Source of the DNA: Branchiostoma floridae
Lineage: Eukaryota > Chordata > Leptocardii > Amphioxiformes > Branchiostomatidae
Length of the DNA stretch: 64,000 nt
Reading direction: 5' to 3'
NCBI RefSeq assembly: GCF_000003815.2
Contig: NC_049997.1
Span: 4,615,893 to 4,679,892, forward strand
Shown here in pieces: positions 52,700 to 64,000 of this stretch. Every line of letters starts with the position of its first letter. The stretch's first letter is position 1. The position numbers and the translations under genes are program-made. The notes under the pieces were generated by a model. It ran no database searches. It was not told the origin of the DNA and saw only the letters and a list, made by a program, of their open reading frames with translations.

Positions 52700-54538
52700 C
52701 TGAGAAAAAAGCATCAAGGTATTGGCCCATTCTATCCCTGTGCCAAATTTCAGGTCATTCGGTCCAGGAACGGCGGAGATGAATCACTTTGAAGATTTGA
52801 CAGGAGAAAGAAAGAAGAAACATTACGAATACAATATATTTCACCATACTATGTATGGCTGAAATATAATAAAAATCGCCATTGTGCTTTACACTTTTGT
52901 ATTTAGTTTTGGTATTTAGTTTACCGCATTTAAGTCAACGTGTGTTTTGCTCTTGTAAAAAGTCAAGGTTTTTTGGTTGCCATAATTTATGGCAAATTTG
53001 ATATGTGTATACGTAACTTAACTTAGCTTAAAGTAATTTCATAATGTCAAAATCAAAAGCAGTTTGTAAGTTGTTTCTTGATTCAATAAAGTAATCGAAC
53101 TGATTTACATTCCTTATATGTTACTTTTAATTGGCGGAGTAATAATGTCAAAGTATACACAAGCATGCTTTATACATGTTTATACAAGAAAAAGGCAAAA
53201 AATAATTTTTACTTTCAATTCAGCCCTTGCTATATATACAATCATGCACCGTAAATTCGTATCATCTGCTATTCTCGCATAGGACTGTTTAGCCACAGTC
53301 GAGGCTGTAAGGCTGATATCAATTAGGATTTTACCATGGTCAATATTGACCAAAGGAGGCCATATATAGTCTATCGGTAAGCAAGAAAAGTGAATGATAT
53401 ATAAGTGATGCTCACATATACTTTTTATTGCCACAACACCACAGACTTCCCGTATTATTATTCCAAAAGGAAACGTTCTAAAAAGCAGCATATTTGATTT
53501 TTTTAACAGCCATACTATGTCTGAACATTGCGTCTGAAGTGACTTCTTTAGTTTGCCTTGGATGTGACTTAGTTTGTCTCGCATCCAGTCAATGTACTCG
53601 TTTAGTCAATGTACTCGTATGTGACCAAATAAAGATAGTAATACATTTGCGTATAAGACCCTTTTAAATCACTTTTAAGCAAGTTATCCATTCGGTCTCC
53701 TGAGCTATTTATGGAGGGAAATCTCATAAACATTTCTTTAGTAGTCACAAAGCTGGGCATGCCATACAGTTCTTGTGTCTAAATAGGAAGCCATAGTTTA
53801 GCGAATACTACACAACACTATCCTATATCTTGTCATGCCGTCAGCAAACGTAGTTATCTTATATATGGTTCAATGGTTTTTAAGTTTTCAAAAAAACCTA
53901 AAAGATTTTTGAACTATTGTGCCACGATTTACTTTAAACATTGTAATAGCGTCATATACGCATACATTCGCTCGCCGAGCAGTGTATGGCGTCTCGAAAA
54001 ATTCGTTGAAGTGAATTGTTCCAATATATATTCAATTTTCGTTTCAACTTAGCTGTTTCTTAGCTAAGTCTTACCAACACTAAGTCTCGCCAACACTGAC
54101 GAACTTTTAAGACGCTGTTGTCTTGTACAACTTTGTCACAATTTATACATTGCACTACCTTTCGCCTGCTATCATCACGAATAACCATAAGGTTCTATCA
54201 TATCAAGTCATACAAATACACAAACAGCGTACGTCTAAGTAATATATACACCGCCATACATAGGTGTGTCTCAATAAACAACTACAACAGAAGAATCATA
54301 TGTTATATGTTTTAGAATGACTATATATTTTAAATGAGTATAGATAACTACTTGTACTGCCCGTATACTCCCAATACTTAGAAACAGATAAATCTACTCT
54401 TTTTTTACACCAAAGTTTCCTTTCCAGAAAGAAGGCAACCTGTCATAGCTTTATAAGCTTGATACGTAACCTGTTTATACACGACAATAAATATGTTCTT
54501 TAATTGCGACTTCTGGCTCACAAAGTGACGTCATATCA
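52700..54538. other. Intergenic region between convergent genes
   Basis: No exon with family similarity on either strand. It should contain the 3' UTR of the minus-strand TPH gene just below 54539. A TTTATT at about 53424 (AATAAA on the minus strand) is a possible polyadenylation signal. Confidence 0.4.
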
Positions 54539-55539
54539 TCACACGTCCATCTTGTCTAAGGCGTGGCTAATGGTGTCCAGCTCAGCTCGAAGCTCCTGGA
54601 TCACGCGCGCCACCTGGCGAGTGCTGTTCAGAACTTCAACCGTCTGCGTGTATGGGTTGTACCGCACGGTGAATGGGCGTTTTATACTCTTGGCAAAAGA
54701 CCTAATGAAATGGTGGATAATGTTTCATTGAAAGGTACCATAAAAATCTTTTGCGAAAAGAAAATGATCACTTGAATCTTTAATTTGAGACACAGTATCC
54801 AAAATTGACCCAATTTTCTATTTATTTCGTTGTGCGTTGAGTTATAATAATCGCATTTCTACAAATCAAAGATGTCAGACTCAAGATAGTGGATTCAGAT
54901 ATTAGATGTAATAAATGTGACGTATTTTTTCCATGTCTCGGTTGTTAGGTGGTTTACAATTCGCATTTCTAAACGTTCTGAGGTCCATGCATAACATCAC
55001 CCCATGTAAGTCCTAGCACAATGTGGCACCTACAAATTTTCTACAAACAGTGACTGTTTTAAAAGTGAAGGACATACCTCCAAATTGTCGATGTCTGACA
55101 GCACATCATGATCACGGAGAATGACCCAGTCTCGATCTCGCGAGAGAACACGAGACTAGGTCAGGTTAAACCGTTTGCGTAGCTATAGAATAAGATCATC
55201 TGTCCCCACCCCCACATTCTTGTGGAGTATGGTAGGTACAGATCCAGACTGGGTCATTTTCCGTGATCAAGATGTGCTGTGAGACATCGAAAATTTGGAG
55301 GTATGTACTTTACCTTTAAAACAGCCACTGTTGGAAGAAAATTGGTAGTAACTGTATACATATGTGACTGAGGAACCCCTTCAACTAGCACAATGTAAAA
55401 TTTACCTCATCTGCTCTTTGGCCTCATCAAAACTATGGGACAGGAAGTAGACGTCCTGGTAGGTGGTGATGAGGCATTCCTGCTGAACAACGGCTTCCGG
55501 GTCAAAGGGCAGAACTTTATCCTCCTGTGTCAGTGCATG
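54539..55539 (-). CDS. TPH: TPH C-terminal exons with tetramerisation helix
   Basis: Exon 55539-55406 reads '[19 protein letters not shown]' then 'DEAKEQM'. Exon 54701-54539 reads '[18 protein letters not shown]', then a leucine-heptad helix '[19 protein letters not shown]', the tetramer-forming coiled coil of the family. The protein ends 'DV' before TGA. Confidence 0.9.
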
Positions 55540-58500
55540 CTGGGTAAAAACATTGATCGTTTGTTAGTACTGATATACAGCTACAAAACATGTAATTGCT
55601 ACTCTCTTTATGGTGTATTTATGATGTCTAAATAACGTGTTGCATGTTAGGTAAACTATCTAATTTCAACCCCCAAACAATCAGTGATCATGAATGTGGT
55701 TGAACTTTCGTCCTTACTACAACCAAGGAGGTTATAAAGACTTTTTTTAACCTCCTTGCTTCAACTAAGCACAGTAGTGTTTGTTAGTGTAGCAGGTCAT
55801 TTCGCGGCCATGCCAGGTCAGCAATTGCAACGTCATTTTGCCACAGAGTACGTCGTTTTGCAACAACGCACAAGTCGTTTCGCAACAAAGCGCACGTCAT
55901 TTCGCCACATTTGAATTTTATTTCTCTGGATGGCTTGATAGCATTGGCAATTGTATCCCTAACATCATTTACTTATAAATGGATGTCCACGAATGAAATC
56001 ATGACATATTTTCTCGCTATCGAAATGTCACAATAACTTGGTTGTTAGACTGAATCTCTTAGCCTCCATAGCAGGCTTTCTGGGGCCTTTTTTTGGCTCA
56101 TAATACACTTTTGCTGGCCATTTCTATTTGTACTCGGTCGCTGATTGCTGGCGTTTTCTGATTGCCGGCCTCCTTTCGGACCCACCTTTAACTCTCCGGC
56201 GGAGGACAGCAGCCCTGCTCCATATGCCCTGATCTTTCCGTCCTCTTTACACAGGCCGAACTCCACGGAGAAGAAATAGCACTGCGGGCAGTAAACAAAC
56301 CCACTCTTTAAAATGGTACACAAATGAACTCTCCAACAAATATTAGAAGAAAGAACCCTCTAAACTTGTTATCTGCAATTTCAGTCACATTTCCTCTGCA
56401 AATGGTGTCTGTATGGCACAACGGCTAGAGCGTTGGAATCAGAATCAGAAGGTCCTGAGTTCGCTACTCGCCATGACCTTGGCCCCATGACGGTGGAGTG
56501 ACGCCTACCGAGCCTCACGGCTAATCTGTCTAAAGGTGCCAAAAACACCTACGGATTTAGTGCTGCCATTGTGTCAACATCTGCACACTTGCCACTAAGA
56601 CTCGTAAAAGTTTTTGCCCTCTGCTCTGCAAATGTATATCTCTTACAAAGAGAACAAATTTAAAGGCATCATTTTGTTTCGAGAAATCTGCCCGAGATGA
56701 GGTAATACCGTGAAAATCGAAATCTAAAGATCTTAAGATTAGCCGACCTTCCAGCGATCACGAAGTACGTCCGAAGATCGTATATAATGTGACAGGGGTA
56801 TAAGGAACATGATCAGATCGTATGTTTAACTTATACTAGACAGAGAATGATCTATGATCACGTAGAGCAGAAAGTAAAATAATATACCACGGGAACATCG
56901 TAGAAAGCGATTGAAGATGAACTAACCGTAGCCAGCTTTTGGACTTCCTCGTCCGAAGCACCAAGGGAGGCCAAACCGATCTCGTGTGAGAACTCGGCAA
57001 AACTCGGGTCGGCCAGCATGGGCACGTGACCCAACAACTCGTGACAACAGTCCCTGGGGAAAGTAGATATATAAGTTCTTTTAATTTTTTAATTCAGTCG
57101 AAAATTTGGTTAAGTCCTATTTTTGTGTTGAATATTACAGTTAAACTAGTTCAATAACAATAAAGATAGTTTGCTCACGGTTCTGGGGTATAGAAAGGGT
57201 CCGTGCTATGGCGGATGTACTGGGTACAACGGATTTAAGTAACTCCGCGGATAAAGGTGAACTAGTGTTACACAGAAAGTCGAAAAACAATAAAGATAGT
57301 TTGCTCACGGTTCTGGGGTATAGAAGGGGTCGGTGCTATGGCGGATGTACTGGGTACAGTGGAACACACGGAAGGCAAGTCCTGCCAGGAAGTCACGTGG
57401 TGTCAGGTACCCCGCCACGGGCCGCAATTGGAAACCTGTCCGTTCTGCGGTCAAAGGTCACATAATTTTTGTAAAGGTATACTACCGATTTTGGGGGGAT
57501 GACCCCCAGAATTTGACCCTCCTATATTTTGTAGGGTATCAATAAGCTGAGGTTATAATTACATTCCCTTCAAAACTTTAAAGATTACGTTTTACAAAAA
57601 CTATGGTGAAACTGTATACGCCAGATGTGGGCATGTTTCCCTATGAAGCATTAGTTCCATGTTTCAGGAAGATCACAGTTTGTAGACATGTTTGAATGAT
57701 ACACTGATCTTGCAACTTCTCTCACTAGGCCTTAGTATCCAATGCTAGATTAGGGTAGTTTTAGCTTACTAAGTACGTAATAAAATGGTAGGAAAATCTC
57801 CTTTTTTGTACTGTCCAAATCTTCCGTACTATACCTGTGATATTTTCTTGTTATCTAAATCAATTATTAAGAAATATCGTAGTGTTATTCACATTTGAAA
57901 AAAAAATGGAAAAATTCTTCCCTTTAAGCAACAAAACAGTCATGAAAATACATTGTACTGAATATGGATTTACTTTAGAAGCTAATATAAGTATTGATTT
58001 ACTATAAAAAGAATATATTTGCTAGCAGATAGATAACTATTCCACATTTACTCAGCAAGAATGTAATAATAGACTTATTTGATTATTCATCACCTCCGGG
58101 TAATAATGGGCCATTCCATATTACTTAAACCTCCGGAACGGAATTGTCCCAATATGACACCACAATGTAAGAACTGACTTTTTAACAATTACTGATTCCT
58201 TGCAAATTGGACTATTCCAAATCTTGACGTTTATGTATACAAGAATGAGGTTGCTAACCTTTGAGAAATGCTGACACATCTTCCAGCTGAGGAATGTTGT
58301 CTTCTCTGAAAATAAGATTAAAAGGTAAATTTGCCAAGACGTATCAATCATATAAAGCGTAAAGATAAATACATGAAGACTATGCAATCATACATACATA
58401 CATTACCAACATGCACCTAGAGTATATATGGTTGATGGTCATCGATGTACTTAATATCAGATTAAAGGACCCCAAAATAGACATATTTTATTCAAAGAAT

Positions 58501-61500
58501 GCCCCAAACAAGTTTTTTTGTACAAATTGTGTTGGTCTTGACAAATCAATTTGCATAACATACTAAGGAGACATATTTCTTGAATGTATGATTCGACCAA
58601 AATTTAGCTTTATAATTATTACCTTTGCCAGAATGGCTAAGGTTATGTTTTAGGCTTGTGAGTCTGTGTGTCTGTGTGTCTGTGTGTGTGTCTGTTAACA
58701 GCATAACTCGAGAAGCCTTTGATGTATCCCGATTATATTTGGTAGGTGGGTAGGGGTCGGGAAAACGTAGGTCAAGTTCGATAATGGGCCCCCTAGCGGC
58801 TTGCTAAGGTACTGCAGCAGAACCTCAATTTTTGATATCTCGTGTTCTGGACATGCTGTGGTTATTATTTTTTAGTGGTAGATAGCCCTTGGGGCAGAGA
58901 GTAAGTGCCGTAAGTTTGGACCCCCTAGCGGCTTGTTTGGAACTGCAGTCACCGATTTCCTTTCAAACTTTTGACGAGAATAACTGGAGAACGTGTTGAT
59001 GGATCGTCATGATTTTTGGTTGTAGATAGCCCAGGTAACAATGTACATAATGGAATACTGATTATGCAAATCAGCAACTAATTTGCATGATTAATGAGGA
59101 AAGTTTATAAATCCACTGCATTTCACGATAGGACTTTCAAACTTGTCACATATATAGATGAGAAAGAGAGAAATATCAATGCATATTAATTATGCAAATG
59201 ATGGCCTCATTTGCATAATTAATGAGAAAATATGAACGTGTTGACGGATCGTCATGATTTTTGGTATGTACATAGCCGAAGGGAAGACTTACATGATGGA
59301 ATTCTAATTGTGCAAATCGACAGCTAATTTGCATAATTAATGAGGAAAGTTTGTAAATCCACTGCATTCCTTTATAGGACTTTTAAACTTGTCACATTTG
59401 TAGATGAGAAAGAAAGAAATATCAATACATTATTAATTATGCAGATGATGATCTCATTTGCATAATTAATGGGAAAATATGAACGTGTTGACGGATCGTC
59501 ATGATTTTTGGTAAGTAGATAGCCTAAGTAAAAACTTACACAATGAGATACTAGTTATGCAAATTAACAGCTAATTTGCATAATGAATGACGGAAGTTGA
59601 TAAATCCACTGCATTCAGTGATAGGACTTTCAAATTTGTCACATATGTAACTGAAAAAGATGGCAGAGAGTAAGAGGTGTATGTTTGGGTCCGCTAACGT
59701 CTTTCCTTGAACTGCAGGAGCCGGTTTCAAGAAGGATGAAAGTATCATCATGATTTTTGGTATGCTGATAACTTAAGTGATGCTTGATACAATTTAATAT
59801 TATTATGTAAATAGGGATCTAATTTGTATGAGCAATGGGAACCAACTCCAGGCATATAAAATAAAATGTAATGAGTAACACATTCTACATAACAAACCTG
59901 GTTTATTTGGCAAAGGTATGTGTTCGTGGAACTCTAGTTTGAATTATTACAGCACAGACCTAAACTAGCTATTTGCAGCTGGGGAAATCGGTTACCTAGC
60001 AACCGTTGCTAAGAAACATGTATTTTGAATTAGCTCCACCCTTGAAAATATTTAGTACGTACTCAGGATTCATCATACCAATTTTCATGCTTTTACCATA
60101 TTTCACACAATTCTATCAATTTTTGCACCAATTACCTAGATTAATATGGTGGAGCTTTGACCAAAGTGCTCTGGGTTCGAGATTACTCACCTATATCCGC
60201 AGTACATGCGCAGTAGAGGCAGGTTGTTGAGGTGCTGTTGACAGGCGTGTGTCGGGTAGAGTGACGTCAGTTCACGGTACACGGCACCCCTGCGGAACGA
60301 TACTCATCATTTTCAAGAAGGGAAAAACAAGAAATTAAAAAAATAACGTAGTTTTCAATGGGACCTAATCACTGTGACCACGTGACTCGATGCATTTGTG
60401 ACGCCAGTAATGAGTCAAAGGTTGTTGGAAGTCGATATCACCTACCCCAGTCCGGATCGGTGCCTCTTAACGTAGATTGTCTACTTTGCTCACTACACAA
60501 AGTAGCTGCTTTCTAACAACCTTTGTTTTATGTCAAAACAAGAAAACTAATAGGACATTGACCAAGAACCCACAACATGTATGCGTTTGGAAGGTCAAGT
60601 GTCATTATAATGATATTAGCCACGTTACTAGCAACAATACAACAACCTTCTACACAACAATAACTTATCAGTAAAAAACCGTTACGAAATATTAACAGGG
60701 GTGGTACAAAAATGAATGGATGATATTTTTGCTGCATACGAACTTACCATGTGTTCACCTCTTCTTCAGTATACTTTATTCTTGGTATGGGTTGGCCGCT
60801 GCAAAAGGCAATGAACACAATGAGACATGGCAGACTTTATACCATTAATATTGCCCGTACAATTAGCTGAACTGGACTACTTGTTACCCGCGCACAACAT
60901 GTACATACAAAGGAGGAAAGGCGAGCGTGAGTCAAGAGAAAGACTCGAAGAGCGAGAGAGAGAGAGAGAGAGAGGGGGGGAGAGAGAAAGACCCACACCG
61001 CGGTAAAAAATAAAAGTTGCTTCTTCTGTTTTGTGGCATAGGTAATGTCAATTAAAAATACAGCAATTCACCATCCTTTACTTACTATTTGTAATTCAGA
61101 GCTATCTCTGCGAACTGCTTTCTTCTTTCTCGGTAGACATTGTCCTTGAAACCCTGTGAAAGAAAAAAAAACACAGAATAAACATCCTAGTCATCATACC
61201 AAAATGTATGTACATTCTTCCCTCAGAGTCTATCACGACCTCGGGTAAAACACACCGTGTTGTATTCTGTATTCTGACCTAATAAGATCGAAAACGAACG
61301 TCACTTAGTTATGGATTGTTCATGATATAATGAAAAACGCACAAAGCTGTTCGCATTACTTTCCTCTTGCTCTAAAGAATTTCCTAATCTCTGTTCGATA
61401 AATAGATTCAACTGCATTCTGGGAGGCGATAACCCTCACTGTGTACAAGTAGGCTAATATATCCACGAATGCTTATACCGTAGAACCAACAGTGTAAATG

Positions 61501-62746
61501 ACATGCTAGGCCCAATATGTTGATTTATTCATACCTGTAGAAATGCATATATGTCTGTTTAGTTATACTGTAAGTAGTTTATAGACCTAACGAAAGTCGC
61601 TGTATTTTTGTCGTGTTAATGAATATTTCTGTATGTTTACCACTTACCGGGTGGTCAGCATCAAGATCATTTCCATACATGAGGACTCGGCACGCCGTCT
61701 TGTCCAGCTCACTGATTTTGCGCGGGAACCAGGGCACCTCGAACCCCTCCTCGCCTGAAAAACACGCCAATAACTATGTCATTACAAGGCCCCATAGCTA
61801 CGTGCATGCATACAGTATTACCCTGCTCGTAATTGCATTTTTATTTTTACAGTGGATTTTATACCATCTATGGCAAACCTGAGATGACACGTAACAGAAT
61901 ATAATAGAGTAAAATGGAGTAGAATAGTGTAGATGAAAGTATAGAATAAAATAGAAAAATCAAAATGAATGGAATAAAGCAGAAAAAATAGAATAGAATA
62001 GAATAAAGTAGAAAAAATTAAATAGAATAGAATAGAATAGAATAAAATAGAATAAAATACCTTGTCCATTGTCCTTGCCCAGGCTATCTGGCGTGTCCAC
62101 CTTGACCATCTTGGTCTCTCTCTGAATCCGACAAATCAGTTCGTTCATTCGGGTCTTGTCGGCTTCGCAGTCCATGTAGATTTCGACTTCCGATTTTCGC
62201 CGAAGTGAGCGTCGTGACTCGATATGCAGAACGCTGACCTGTTCTTCCTAAAACATTGTAAACAAAAATTCTTCAACATTTTTTTTAAAAGATGAGGACA
62301 TATAATTATCAGTGTAACACGTATGAATGGCTTACTCTAGATCCTCCAAATCTACCCTATTCATTTCATATTAAGAAAGAAAATCTTAAGAGAGATGTCA
62401 AAGAAACTACATATATATATATATATAACAGGGGCAATCGACTTTTCTTCCACTGAGACGAGGGCCGATACCGACTTCCAACAACCTTTGACCCGTTGCT
62501 TTCTGTTATCCTGAATAAGACCTAATTCAAATAAAAAAGCTAAATGTTAAATTCTTTATGATGCAAGATAATTTTCCCAAAACAATTTCCTGAACAGTAA
62601 ATGTGTATTACCTGAAATAATTGTAGTACAGCGGCAAGGCCCCCGACGTCCTTTCTCATAGACAGGATGACCGGTGTGCGAACGGGTGCGAACGTCTCCT
62701 CACAAGGGAAGGACGAGATGCGCCTACGGGTCCCTGGCCCTACAGT
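54539..62746 (-). CDS. TPH: Tryptophan hydroxylase (tryptophan 5-monooxygenase)
   Basis: Iron- and tetrahydrobiopterin-dependent enzyme that makes 5-hydroxytryptophan, the rate-limiting step of serotonin synthesis. Twelve exons in transcript order: 62746-62612, 62247-62061, 61754-61648, 61153-61086, 60798-60748, 60289-60191, 58305-58259, 57444-57309, 57053-56927, 56281-56186, 55539-55406 and 54701-54539. All GT/AG, phases agree, 449 residues to TGA at 54539-54541. Human TPH1 has 444, so only the first few residues and the ATG are missing; that exon is not recognised upstream. Chosen over PAH/TH because of '[17 protein letters not shown]', '[15 protein letters not shown]' (Phe where PAH/TH have Trp) and '[12 protein letters not shown]'. 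Confidence 0.93.
55028..55350. mobile_element. Foldback element in the last TPH intron
   Basis: Long imperfect inverted repeat: left 'cagtgactgttttaaaagtg', 'ggacatacctccaaatt', 'acagcacatcatgatcac', 'gaatgacccagtct'. The right side carries the reverse complements from 'agactgggtcattttccg' to 'aaaacagccactgttgg'. The spacer of about 90 bp includes 'cgagagaacacgagac'. No target duplication found. Confidence 0.75.
55795..55915. repeat. Degenerate 20-22-bp repeats 'gTCatTTcGCaaCA'
   Basis: Five or six imperfect tandem units of the kind 'cgtcgttttgcaacaacg' / 'agtcgtttcgcaacaaag' / 'cgtcatttcgccacat' in a TPH intron. Old minisatellite. Confidence 0.6.
56186..61153 (-). CDS. TPH: TPH catalytic core exons
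   Basis: Exons from 61153 to 56186. Iron ligands are visible: two His in '[12 protein letters not shown]' (codons 57041-57043 and 57026-57028) and Glu in '[10 protein letters not shown]' (codon 56261-56263). Pterin-site residues are in '[18 protein letters not shown]'. '[17 protein letters not shown]' plus 'ERTGF' spans the 58259/57444 junction. All residues needed for catalysis are present. Confidence 0.92.
56406..56640 (+). mobile_element. tRNA-derived SINE (diverged)
   Basis: A tRNA-like head 'tatggcacaacggctagagc' and 'gagttcgctactcgcc', with a body different from the SINEs at 15001 and 46434. It lies in the TPH intron between exons ending 56927 and starting 56281. Not a tRNA gene. Confidence 0.6.
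57156..57227 (-). pseudogene. Partial duplicate of the end of TPH exon 8
   Basis: 72 bp nearly identical to 57286-57357 at an offset of exactly 130 bp: the last ~48 coding bases of the exon (FYTPEP region), the donor and about 23 intron bases. The duplicate lacks the rest of the exon and has no acceptor of its own at the break, so it should be skipped. It could act as an alternative donor site. Confidence 0.75.
58619..59940 (+). repeat. Large interspersed repeat with internal 246-bp tandem units
   Basis: Starts 'attacctttgccagaatgg', followed by a (TG)n-like tract and 'gttaacagcataactcgag'. Ends 'ggcaaaggtatgtgttcg' and 'tggaactctagttt'. The ends are short inverted repeats ('cctttgcc' / 'ggcaaagg'). 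Inside, a unit of about 246 bp starting 'gaacgtgttgacggatcg' is repeated from 58989, 59234 and 59481. It fills the largest TPH intron. Non-coding. Confidence 0.75.
60955..60990. repeat. (GA)n microsatellite
   Basis: A short purine tract 'agagagagagagagag' with a G run, in a TPH intron. Confidence 0.8.
61648..62746 (-). CDS. TPH: TPH regulatory (ACT) domain exons
   Basis: Exons 62746-62612 and 62247-62061 encode the ACT-type regulatory domain: '[20 protein letters not shown]' then '[20 protein letters not shown]'. The RRKS motif is at the position of the PKA/CaMKII site (Ser58) of vertebrate TPH1, so phosphorylation control may be conserved. Exon 61754-61648 starts the catalytic domain with '[20 protein letters not shown]'. 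A (TAAAATAGAA)-like A-rich stretch at 61900-62058 adjoins the second donor. Confidence 0.9.
61900..62058 (-). repeat. TAGAA/TAAAA pentamer tract
   Basis: Irregular array of 'tagaa', 'taaaa' and 'tagag' units (on the minus strand TTCTA/TTTTA) in the intron that ends 2-3 bases from the donor of the second TPH exon. Open frames across it are artefacts. Confidence 0.8.
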
Positions 62747-64000
62747 CTGAACAATAGTATAACATATGACATTAGATTTCGTTACAGCTCTGCATGATAA
62801 GTATTATCAGTATCAGTTCACTCACAACTTAAACGTCAATACCCTAATCGAAATACCGCCGCAAAGAAACTTTCTATGCCACGTTTTCTCCTGTATCTGT
62901 TATTTACATGTATGTTTGATGGGTCACCTTGGAAATCAACTATGCACTGTTGTAGGTGCTACCCATTTGTTTCAAGATGAAATAGATAAATAAATAGATA
63001 CGTTTTGCCAAAACAAGCCAAGAAGGCCCAAACCTATGCCATTTACTCTCGACATCAAGAGCTGTCTACCACTCAAAATCATAGCCACCGCATGTACAGA
63101 ACTTTCGCTGCAGTATCGTAACAGACCGTTAAGCGGCCCAAAATCTAGTCGTTTTCAGGTCTCATCAAGACCTAATAGTATCCAAATACCGAATGTCAGC
63201 CCATATACAGAATGGAATGACAATCCATACAACCGTTCTCGAGTTAGGATTCTCTACATACAAACATGCACACCCTACCCAAAATATAACTCTCTTGGTG
63301 AAGGTAAATATAATGCTACTATGCTATGTAACGAATGACCTATGACCTATGACAGAGAGGCCCATGACACTTCGCAATCGCTATGTTGGCTATATGGGTA
63401 TGGTAAAATTTTGAAGCAATAATCTGTTTGATTATTTGGTTGGGCCTTTACCTTGCTACAAATAGATCTGCTTGGGGATAAAGTTTATGCCAGTTTTAAT
63501 TATTATTCATTCTGTCCAGAGCAATTGAAGACGAATATCACTTAATGGTTGTATATGTCCCAACAATTCTGATATAAGTAATTCTTTATACAGAAGGCTA
63601 TCATTTTATACACAAGGACTTATCTCAATGGACCTGAAGAGCAAATCTAAATACATCATGACATGTGACAATCCCTGCATGGCAGATAGAGAAAAATATA
63701 TCAAGGAAGGTTTAGACATTAGAGATTCCTCAAATGATTATAAAAGCCTCCAATGATTGTAAGAAACTAATCCCATACTACATCTTCTGTATTAAGTTAA
63801 GCTATAGAACTGTAGTTATGTATATGCCATAATTTGTACCTCGTACAATTGTTGTGCAATAAAGTTATATTAAAGTCTTTGGTATGAATCGTTCACGGAA
63901 TGAGTTACGGAATACAAGTCAAACACTCTATTTAACAGGCGTTGGTAATCTACGGTGTGGTTTCTACGAAACATACTAGGGTCTGTAAATTGTATATGTA
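62747..64000. other. Upstream of the visible TPH exons; repeats only
   Basis: The TPH first coding exon and promoter should lie in this direction, but I cannot identify an ATG exon with a matching phase-0 donor. 63030-63320 is a diverged member of the 'cttgagttatc' repeat family ('cggcccaaaatctagtcg', 'ccgttctcgagttagg'). 63800-63880 carries a retroposon-like tail ('tgttgtgcaataaagtt'). Confidence 0.4.

Noticed and set aside
53180-53584. Minus-strand frame of 134 codons
   Set aside because: No recognisable family, signal or splice context, and composition like the surrounding AT-rich intergenic DNA. It might be an exon of something unknown, but I cannot support it.

Overview
This is an intron-rich animal locus. 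The gene set points to an invertebrate chordate, most likely amphioxus (Branchiostoma): a tryptophan hydroxylase of the animal type, an OCA2/P-protein transporter, and a large lectin-rich polycystin-1-like receptor/channel. Introns are packed with short inverted-repeat elements, minisatellites and SINEs. The species is an inference from content. There are no bacterial or viral genes. Two runs of exactly 100 N (11457-11556 and 40771-40870) are scaffold gaps of unknown true size.

Layout. (1) 1-4972 holds no recognised coding exon. (2) 4973-11137, + strand: thirteen in-phase exons of an OCA2-like (P protein) permease, about 587 codons. It stops after the first half of the transporter. A 31-bp minisatellite and the first gap follow, and the C-terminal half is nowhere in the window. 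(3) 13347-48526, + strand: one very large gene of about 44 exons and 3,350 codons encoding a polycystin-1-like protein. In order: a fucolectin-type lectin domain, four FN3, an F5/8C (discoidin) domain, a pentraxin/LamG domain, a second F5/8C, five more FN3, a Ser/Thr-rich stalk, a GAIN-like region with GPS, TM1, PLAT, the multi-pass polycystin channel region, a short helical tail and then, in the same last exon and frame, a Ulp1-like (C48) cysteine-protease domain. All splice phases agree from start to stop apart from the exon broken by the second gap. (4) 48527-54538: intergenic, mostly tandem and dispersed duplications. (5) 62746-54539, - strand: twelve exons of tryptophan hydroxylase (ACT regulatory domain, catalytic domain, tetramerisation helix); the initiator exon is not seen. 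(6) 62747-64000: repeats only.

How they fit. The three genes are not an operon or an obvious pathway. OCA2 acts in melanosome-type organelles, the polycystin is predicted to be a cell-surface adhesion receptor/channel, and TPH makes serotonin. The most unusual feature is the polycystin: a lectin/FN3/discoidin/pentraxin ectodomain combined with a C-terminal Ulp1-like domain that is normally met in mobile-element-like or uncharacterised invertebrate proteins.

Limits: exon boundaries were placed by eye from GT/AG sites, phase and family recognition. No searches or transcript data were available.
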